DNA of 35,584 bases from an uncultured Acidimicrobiaceae bacterium (GTDB lineage Bacteria > Actinomycetota > Acidimicrobiia > Spongiisociales > UBA5794), in the NCBI GenBank assembly GCA_947258375.1, contig CAMYIJ010000063.1, positions 1 to 35,584 on the forward strand. Direction: 5' to 3'. The notes under the pieces are model-generated. The model made no database searches. It was not told where the DNA came from and saw only the letters and a program-made list of their open reading frames with translations. This document shows positions 30,792 to 35,584 of this stretch, in pieces. Position 1 is the stretch's first letter. Each line of letters begins with the position of its first letter. The translations under genes and the position numbers were made by a program.

Positions 30792-30865
30792 TGGGTCGCG
30801 TGGGACTTGAACCCACAACCTACGGATTAAGAGTCCGTTGCTCTGCCAAATTGAGCTAGCGACCC
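30792..30865 (-). tRNA. tRNA-Lys (anticodon CTT)
   Basis: The complement folds with acceptor GGGTCGC/GCGACCC, discriminator A and anticodon stem ACGGA/TCCGT around CTCTTAA, giving anticodon CTT for AAG codons. The T-arm is GTGGG-TTCAAGT-CCCAC. CCA is not encoded, unlike the neighbouring tRNA-Leu. Confidence 0.96.
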
Positions 30866-30891
30866 GGATTGAGAATAGCAGGACAGGCATT

Positions 30892-31599
30892 TCAGAGATC
30901 CAGCACAGCCGGCAGGTTGTCGAACCAGACCGATACCCGCACGAGATGATCGGCGCTGCGCCTGACCGTCAGACGACACACACCGTGTGCCAGATGGTTC
31001 TTGCGATGACCCGTCCCCGGGGGCTTGACGTAGGTCTTGTGGAAGCTGAGATCGGCCAGGCCGACAGCGTCCATCCAGAATCGTTTGGCTTCGGCCTCGT
31101 CATTTCCGTGGTGGAGGTGGAGCGCACCGACAAACTCGGAATCTGCGTTCAGGTATGTCGTTGTCCAGACTACGAAGAGTCTCAGTGCGCTCGGATCGCT
31201 GTTGGTGAGCGCCAGTCTTCGGTGCGTCTTCGAACCTTCAGCCCAATACATGGTTGTGCCGGCTACCCACAGCGGTTCTGCGACGAGCAGTGGGACCTCA
31301 GCGGCGGCTGCTGCGCGAATCTCCTGAATCTCCCGGCGCCGCCGCCATTGGGTGTCGCGGGGAACGCCCTCCTGGGAACTGGTGCGCGCCCTGATCGCAT
31401 CGACTTGATCCAATGTGAGCTCAATTCCGGCGCACCAGCCGGACAGCGTTGCCTTGGGCACCGGGATCAGGGAGCGGATTTCGGAATACGACCAGCCGAG
31501 GAGGCGCAAAGCACGGCCGATCTCGGCCCGCTCCCAGCGAGACAAGTCCTCCCACTTTTCTGCCCGCGCCAGCAGGGCATTCGGAGCGGGTGGCCGCAT
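30892..31599 (-). CDS. HTH protein with LAGLIDADG-like domain
   Basis: The 235-aa product has an N-terminal helix-turn-helix-like segment (LRLLGWSYSEIRSLIPVPKA, 31-50, continuing into LSGWC). A C-terminal domain carries AGTTMYWAEGSKTHRRLALT (113-132), a LAGLIDADG-homing-endonuclease-like signature with a central acidic residue, then a second similar part with FVGALHLHHGND. Homologues I recall are usually annotated as hypothetical HTH proteins. The frame is open to 31698, but the ATG at 31597-31599 has a TACGTT box 7 nt upstream, favouring a leaderless start there. Close to tRNA genes, it could act at DNA, perhaps as a domesticated endonuclease (inference). Confidence 0.68.
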   Translation of the reverse strand: MRPPAPNALLARAEKWEDLSRWERAEIGRALRLLGWSYSEIRSLIPVPKATLSGWCAGIELTLDQVDAIRARTSSQEGVPRDTQWRRRREIQEIRAAAAAEVPLLVAEPLWVAGTTMYWAEGSKTHRRLALTNSDPSALRLFVVWTTTYLNADSEFVGALHLHHGNDEAEAKRFWMDAVGLADLSFHKTYVKPPGTGHRKNHLAHGVCRLTVRRSADHLVRVSVWFDNLPAVLDL

Positions 31600-31606
31600 A
31601 TTTGGC

Positions 31607-31612
31607 AACGTA
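31607..31612 (-). promoter_or_regulatory. -10-like box for leaderless gene starting at 31599
   Basis: On the minus strand TACGTT ends 7 nt before the ATG at 31597-31599; no Shine-Dalgarno is seen. Confidence 0.45.
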
Positions 31613-31697
31613 ATCGGCAGCTGTGACACGAAACGGCCCGGCCGGAAGCGGGACCAATCAAGGACTTCCGGCCCTATCGAGCCAACACCCGTTTCCA

Positions 31698-31703
31698 TAG
31701 TGT
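31698..31703 (+). promoter_or_regulatory. -10-like box for leaderless gene at 31710
   Basis: TAGTGT ends exactly 6 nt before the ATG at 31710, placing the transcript start on the start codon of the iron operon's first gene. Confidence 0.55.
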
Positions 31704-31709
31704 TTAGGC

Positions 31710-32411
31710 ATGCCTGAAGATCTGGCGACCATTTCTACAAGCGAGCCTGAACTCGGTTCGACCACAGAGGCTGAGCAGATGTACCTGATCACCGTGGCCC
31801 GAGCCGTGGAGGCAGGCAGCGACGGCCCGGTTCCGATAGCCGCCATCGCCGGCGAGCTGGACGTCTCGGTGCCATCGGCCAACGAGATGATCCGCAAACT
31901 CGACGGCCGCGGCTTCCTCACCTACGAGCCCTATCACGGCGTCCGCTTGAGCGAGGCCGGTCACGGTATTGCCGATCAAGTGCTGCGCACCCGTCGCTTG
32001 TGGGCGACCTTCCTCGCGGAACACCTCGGCTTCAACCCGGCCGATGCCGACGAGCAGGCCTGCCACCTCGAGCACGCCACCACGCCGGAGGCGGCCAATC
32101 GGCTGGCGGCGTTCCTCGGCAACCCGGAAGCGGGTCCTCTCGGCCGCCCGATTCCTTCCGCGACGTTTCAGGACAACCGTCATCCCGACATGCGCCTGGC
32201 CGACGTGGCGGTCGGTGTCGAATATGAGGTTGTTGCGATGCGTGCGGCGAAGCGGGCTAGGGAGTTCCTCGCAGCTGAAGGCTTGACAATCGGCAGCCGC
32301 CTCACCGTGGCGGCAGCCGGAGCCTCCGGCTTGCTGATCGAACTCGATGGTGAGTCGATCCATCTCAACGAGAGTCTGGCCGCAGCGATTGAAGTTCGAT
32401 CCGATGTTTAG
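31710..32411 (+). CDS. DtxR/MntR-family metal-dependent regulator
   Basis: The 233-aa product has an N-terminal winged helix (PIAAIAGELDVSVPSANEMI, ~41-60), a dimerisation/metal domain (~75-145; LEHATTPEAANRLAAFLG resembles the usual CxxE/H metal region), and a C-terminal SH3/FeoA-like domain (~155-230). Such proteins repress iron-uptake genes when Fe2+ or Mn2+ binds. The gene heads the feo operon, overlapping feoA by 8 nt, so it likely controls its own operon. Leaderless promoter at 31698. Whether iron or manganese is sensed cannot be read from the sequence. Confidence 0.9.
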   Translation: MPEDLATISTSEPELGSTTEAEQMYLITVARAVEAGSDGPVPIAAIAGELDVSVPSANEMIRKLDGRGFLTYEPYHGVRLSEAGHGIADQVLRTRRLWATFLAEHLGFNPADADEQACHLEHATTPEAANRLAAFLGNPEAGPLGRPIPSATFQDNRHPDMRLADVAVGVEYEVVAMRAAKRAREFLAAEGLTIGSRLTVAAAGASGLLIELDGESIHLNESLAAAIEVRSDV

Positions 32412-32670
32412 GCGCCGCCACCCTGCCGCGGAGGACACCGCCGCCGACGAGATCACGCTGGCCGCGGCCGCACGCGATACGCAGGTTCGGGTTCTGCGGA
32501 TTTCGGGCCGTCCCCGGCTGATGATGAGGCTGGCGACTCTTGGGGTGGTTCCCGGCGTCCTGCTCACGATCGTCAAACCGCGCGGCCCCGCCATCGTGAG
32601 TCTTGGCGGCGCCCGTATCGCCATTGGCCGCAGCGCGGCCGAGTCGGTAGTCGTCGAGGCCGCTGAATGA
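32404..32670 (+). CDS. feoA: FeoA-family ferrous iron transport accessory protein
   Basis: The 88-aa product has an FeoA SH3-like core: TQVRVLRISGRPRLMMRLAT, LGVVPGVLLTIVKPRGPAIV and a final IAIGRSAAESVVVEAAE. The N-terminal ~20 residues are polar and extra. FeoA is a small cytoplasmic protein that helps FeoB-mediated Fe2+ import. The ATG at 32404 lies within the regulator's last codons (8-nt overlap), and its stop overlaps the feoB start by 4 nt. Confidence 0.9.
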   Translation: MFRRRHPAAEDTAADEITLAAAARDTQVRVLRISGRPRLMMRLATLGVVPGVLLTIVKPRGPAIVSLGGARIAIGRSAAESVVVEAAE

Positions 32671-34874
32671 GCGGTGCAAACGATCGGCGTATCGCTATTG
32701 CCGGGTGTCCGAATGCGGGCAAGACGTCCCTGTTCAACCAGCTGACGGGGGCGAAACAGAAGGTCGGCAACTGGCCCGGGCAGACGGTGGAGCAGTTCTC
32801 GGGAGAGTTCACCGTGGCCGATGAGCGCTTTGAGATTGTGGACCTGCCGGGCGCATACGGTCTCGTCGCGGTTTCTGCAGAAGAGGCGATAGCCGCTACC
32901 TATCTCGCAGAGGAGCGCCCCGAGGTGGTGGTGACGGTGGCCGACGCCTCGAACCTCGCCGGAAGCCTGCACCTCGTGGCGCAGATAGCGGAACTCGGGC
33001 TCCGCCAGGTCGTCGCTCTCAACATGGTGGATGTTGCCGAGCGGCGAGGGATTGAGATCGATGAGGAGCGACTCTCCGCGGCCCTCGGCGTCGAGGTGGT
33101 GCGCACGGTCGCCCGTCGTGGTGTCGGCACCGCCGACGTGAAGAGCGCCATCGCCCGCGCCGACGGGCGACAGTCGCCGCAGCTGGTGATCGACTACGGG
33201 CCGGTCGTCGAGCGGCACATCGGGCGGCTGGTCGAGGACATCCTCGCCCGACCGGCGGTGGCCGCCGTCGGCCCGGCGCGGTGGACCGCCCTGCAGCTGC
33301 TCGCCGGTGATGCCGCGATGCGCACCCGGATCGGGGCCCTGCCCGCCGGCGACGAAGTCCTCGCAGCAGCTGCCGCCGACCGGGACGGCATTGCCGCCGA
33401 ATCTGGATTTGCAGCCGAGATGGTCCTTGCCGAGCGACGCTTCGAGTGGATCACCCGTCTCGTCGGCGCCATGACGGGCTCCCAGGAGCCGGGACTGCTC
33501 TGGTCGGATCGGATGGATCGGGTGCTGACCCACCGGTTCTTCGGGATCCCGGTGTTCCTGGGCGTGATGTGGATCGTGCTGCGGGTCACCGCCGACGTCA
33601 CAGCTCCATATCTCGACTGGGTCGACGCGACTGTTTCCGGCCCGATGAGCAGGTGGGCCGTGGGTCTACTAGGTCTCGTCGGCGCCGACGGCGGATGGTT
33701 CGAGAGCCTCATCGTCGACGGGGTGCTGGCGGGTGTCGGCGCGGTACTGGTGTTCGTGCCGGTGCTGTTCGCGCTCTATCTGATGCTGGCGTTGCTCGAG
33801 GACTCCGGCTACATGTCGCGGGCCGCGGCGGTCATGGACCGGGCGATGCGCGCGGTCGGTATTCCCGGCAAAGCCTTCCTTCCGATGATGGTCGGCTTCG
33901 GCTGCACGGTTCCCGCCATCTACGCCACCCGGACCCTCGACTCATCACGCGATCGGCTGCTAACGGGTTTGCTGACGCCGTTCATGTCGTGCGGAGCCCG
34001 GCTCCCGGTGTACATCCTTCTCGCTGCTGTCTTCTACGCGGACAGCAAGTCGATGGTCGTGTTCGCGATGTACCTGCTCGGTATCGCGGTCGCCGTCCTG
34101 ATCGGTTTTCTGCTGAGCAAGACGGCGCTGCGGGAGGACGATCCGACACCGTTCGTGATGGTTCTGCCCGAGTTCCGGCTTCCGAATACCCGCACGGTCT
34201 GGGCCCTCGTTCGGCAGCGCACCGGCTCGTTCATCAAGGGTGCCGGTACCACGATTCTGCTTGCCAGCATCGCCGTTTGGCTCCTGCTGGCGTTGCCCGT
34301 GACCGGCGACGGCGGCTTCGCCGACACGGAGATCGAGAACAGTGCGTTCGGCGCCGTCAGCAAGGGCGTCGCCCCCGTGCTCGATCCTCTCGGATTCGGC
34401 GAGTGGGAGCAGTCGGGTTCCTTGTTGTCGGGGTTCGTGGCGAAAGAAGTCGTCGTGAGTACCGTGGCCCAGCTGTACGCCGTCGACGAGACCGCCGCAG
34501 AGGATGCCCCCGGCTTCGCCGCCGACCTGGCGGATGTCGGCACCAGCTTCCTGGAGGCCGGAGCCGACACCCTGCGGGCGCTCCCCGCGGTCATCGGGCT
34601 CGACTTCATCGACCTCGAAGATGACACCCCAACTGCGCTGCAGGCTGCCGTCCGCACGTCGTTCGAAGACAGCAGCGGAGGCCGGGGCCAGTTGGCGGCG
34701 CTCGGCTTCATGGTGTTCGTGCTGCTCTACACCCCGTGTATGGCGGCCGTCGCCGCCTTCCGCCAGGAGTTCGGCACGCGCTGGATGTGGGTGAGCGTTA
34801 TCGGGCAATTCGCCATTGCGTGGGCGGGAGCGTTCATCGTGTTCCAGGGCGGCCGATTGGTTGGTCTGGGATGA
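32667..34874 (+). CDS. feoB: Ferrous iron transporter FeoB
   Basis: The 735-aa product starts with a G-protein domain: G1 GCPNAGKTS (13-21), G2 NWPGQT, G3 DLPGAY, and G4 NMVD (~115). A GDI-like helical part follows, then a membrane domain with the two conserved gate motifs, GFGCTVPAI (with the conserved Cys) and SCGARLPVY, and later helices. It imports Fe2+ across the inner membrane. The insertion near 600-660 (AEDAPGFAADLADVGTSF) is acidic. The ATG lies in an ATGA overlap with feoA, and its stop overlaps the next gene in the same way, so regulator-A-B-C is one transcript. Confidence 0.97.
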   Translation: MSGANDRRIAIAGCPNAGKTSLFNQLTGAKQKVGNWPGQTVEQFSGEFTVADERFEIVDLPGAYGLVAVSAEEAIAATYLAEERPEVVVTVADASNLAGSLHLVAQIAELGLRQVVALNMVDVAERRGIEIDEERLSAALGVEVVRTVARRGVGTADVKSAIARADGRQSPQLVIDYGPVVERHIGRLVEDILARPAVAAVGPARWTALQLLAGDAAMRTRIGALPAGDEVLAAAAADRDGIAAESGFAAEMVLAERRFEWITRLVGAMTGSQEPGLLWSDRMDRVLTHRFFGIPVFLGVMWIVLRVTADVTAPYLDWVDATVSGPMSRWAVGLLGLVGADGGWFESLIVDGVLAGVGAVLVFVPVLFALYLMLALLEDSGYMSRAAAVMDRAMRAVGIPGKAFLPMMVGFGCTVPAIYATRTLDSSRDRLLTGLLTPFMSCGARLPVYILLAAVFYADSKSMVVFAMYLLGIAVAVLIGFLLSKTALREDDPTPFVMVLPEFRLPNTRTVWALVRQRTGSFIKGAGTTILLASIAVWLLLALPVTGDGGFADTEIENSAFGAVSKGVAPVLDPLGFGEWEQSGSLLSGFVAKEVVVSTVAQLYAVDETAAEDAPGFAADLADVGTSFLEAGADTLRALPAVIGLDFIDLEDDTPTALQAAVRTSFEDSSGGRGQLAALGFMVFVLLYTPCMAAVAAFRQEFGTRWMWVSVIGQFAIAWAGAFIVFQGGRLVGLG

Positions 34875-35161
34875 GGCTGGCTGCGCTGCTCAACGAGATC
34901 GAGCAATCCTCCGGCCTCGTTCTCGGAGTCGATCTCGCCAGGCGGCTGGGGGTCCCTCCTGCCGAAGTCGCAGCCATGCTCACTGCGCTGCGTGCCTCGG
35001 GCAGGCTCGGAACCGAAGTTGCCGTCGCCCCTGCGATGGGTGATTGCTCCTCCGCCGGTTCTTGCTCGATGTCGTGTCCCGGGCCGGGGGAGTGCTCGCT
35101 CGTGATTGACGTGAGCCTGACCGCCCTCGAAGTGCGTCGTTCGGAGACTCGCGTCAGTTAG
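34871..35161 (+). CDS. FeoC-like winged-helix protein with four-cysteine cluster
   Basis: The 96-aa product has a helix-turn-helix-like first part (LLNEIEQSSGLVLGVDLARR, then PPAEVAAMLTALRASG). A Cys-rich loop carries C59, C65, C69 and C75 (spacing C-x5-C-x3-C-x5-C). This matches FeoC-type proteins, small winged-helix partners of FeoB whose Cys residues can bind an iron-sulfur cluster. The ATG overlaps the feoB stop. It could sense iron or oxygen for FeoB (known proposal for the family, not shown here). Confidence 0.82.
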   Translation: MRLAALLNEIEQSSGLVLGVDLARRLGVPPAEVAAMLTALRASGRLGTEVAVAPAMGDCSSAGSCSMSCPGPGECSLVIDVSLTALEVRRSETRVS

Positions 35162-35584
35162 CGGTACAACCGGTGCCGTCCCACGACACCGCGATCGCAT
35201 CAGCGTCGCCCGACCTAACTCCTTCCCCGAAGTGAACTGAGATCCGCGGCACGCGGCACTCCTTCCCACCACTGAGCACCTGCATGAACTCCTCGGGCCA
35301 TGGGTAGGAGGCTTGGAGTAACGGATCGCCGGCGACCATTGTCTCGACCCACGCGGTGAGCGCTCGCCCGGAGCTCGGAACGCTGAGCGAGACGATCTCG
35401 GGGCCGGCCTCGCCTAGTGAGCTGCCCGCCGTCGCCTCGCCACCCATGCCCCCGGCCACGCCAAATGCGAGCCCGTCCGTCTGCAATGCCTCGTCAAGGG
35501 TGATCCATACCTCGATCCCGTGGCTGGCCTCCGTCTCCCCCCAGGGCGCTTCGGATTCGCAGAGACGGTAGATGGGGCCCGACG
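35154..35584 (-). CDS. Partial protein of unknown function, cut by the window edge
   Basis: The minus-strand frame is open from the right window edge to a stop at 35154, giving at least 143 residues of the C-terminal part; the start lies outside the window. It is Gly/Ala/Ser-rich with two visible Cys near the ends (YRLCESEAPWGE and DGTGCTAN) and an acidic, mixed alpha/beta look. I recognise no family. It is convergent with the FeoC-like gene and overlaps its end by 8 nt. Confidence 0.6.
   Translation of the reverse strand, partial: SGPIYRLCESEAPWGETEASHGIEVWITLDEALQTDGLAFGVAGGMGGEATAGSSLGEAGPEIVSLSVPSSGRALTAWVETMVAGDPLLQASYPWPEEFMQVLSGGKECRVPRISVHFGEGVRSGDADAIAVSWDGTGCTAN

Noticed and set aside
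31600..31698. 33-residue N-terminal extension of the HTH/LAGLIDADG-like protein
   Set aside because: The extension has no domain character, and the inner ATG has a well-placed -10-like box for a leaderless transcript.

Overview
The window looks like chromosomal DNA from a high-GC actinobacterium, most likely a deep-branching lineage such as Acidimicrobiia (inference). The evidence is the gene order prfB-ftsE-ftsX-M23 peptidase-smpB-ssrA, a mycothiol-type maleylpyruvate isomerase family protein, dense ATGA/GTGA start-stop overlaps, and several genes whose -10-like TANNNT box lies only 6-7 nt before the start codon (leaderless mRNAs). I cannot place it more exactly from sequence alone.

Layout. 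(1) 0.1-5.1 kb is a sulfur module. A SulP anion transporter and a GntR/UTRA regulator lie on the minus strand, divergent from a CstB-like metallo-beta-lactamase/double-rhodanese protein and a YeeE/YedE sulfur transporter split into two half-size proteins. (2) 5.1-13.7 kb is a core block: a membrane protein of unknown function, prfB with a programmed +1 frameshift, ftsEX with a LytM-type murein hydrolase, smpB, an EamA transporter, an unusual nucleoside deoxyribosyltransferase-deoxynucleoside kinase fusion, and tmRNA (ssrA). A 42-bp palindromic tandem repeat follows tmRNA directly. (3) 14.2-17.8 kb carries a sulfotransferase-like protein, a CDP-glycerol glycerophosphotransferase-like protein and a YbaK-type tRNA-editing protein. 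(4) 17.8-18.35 kb is a stem-loop-rich intergenic region. It holds a 14-codon ORF with an almost ideal Shine-Dalgarno sequence that an 11-nt complement downstream could mask. (5) 18.35-22.1 kb is a compact plus-strand run: an MDMPI-family protein, a DUF2007-like/JAMM fusion, a small membrane protein, an MBL hydrolase, rph and rdgB, ended by a strong hairpin.

(6) 22.1-31.6 kb looks like an accessory zone. It holds an RTX-repeat secreted protein, an RCK protein without a K+ filter, a DoxX-like membrane protein with a duplicated N-terminus, a sigma-region-2/alpha-beta-hydrolase chimera, an FG-GAP secreted protein and an HTH/LAGLIDADG-like protein. Two copies of a ~160-bp repeat contain pieces of tRNA-Leu, and the intact tRNA-Leu(TAG) and tRNA-Lys(CTT) lie at 30.7-30.9 kb. 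This arrangement suggests repeated insertion or recombination at the tRNA-Leu gene. (7) 31.7-35.2 kb is a ferrous-iron operon: DtxR-family regulator, feoA, feoB and a Cys-rich FeoC-like protein, all overlapping. A partial minus-strand gene runs off the right edge.

No database search was possible. Family names rest on motifs visible in the translations.
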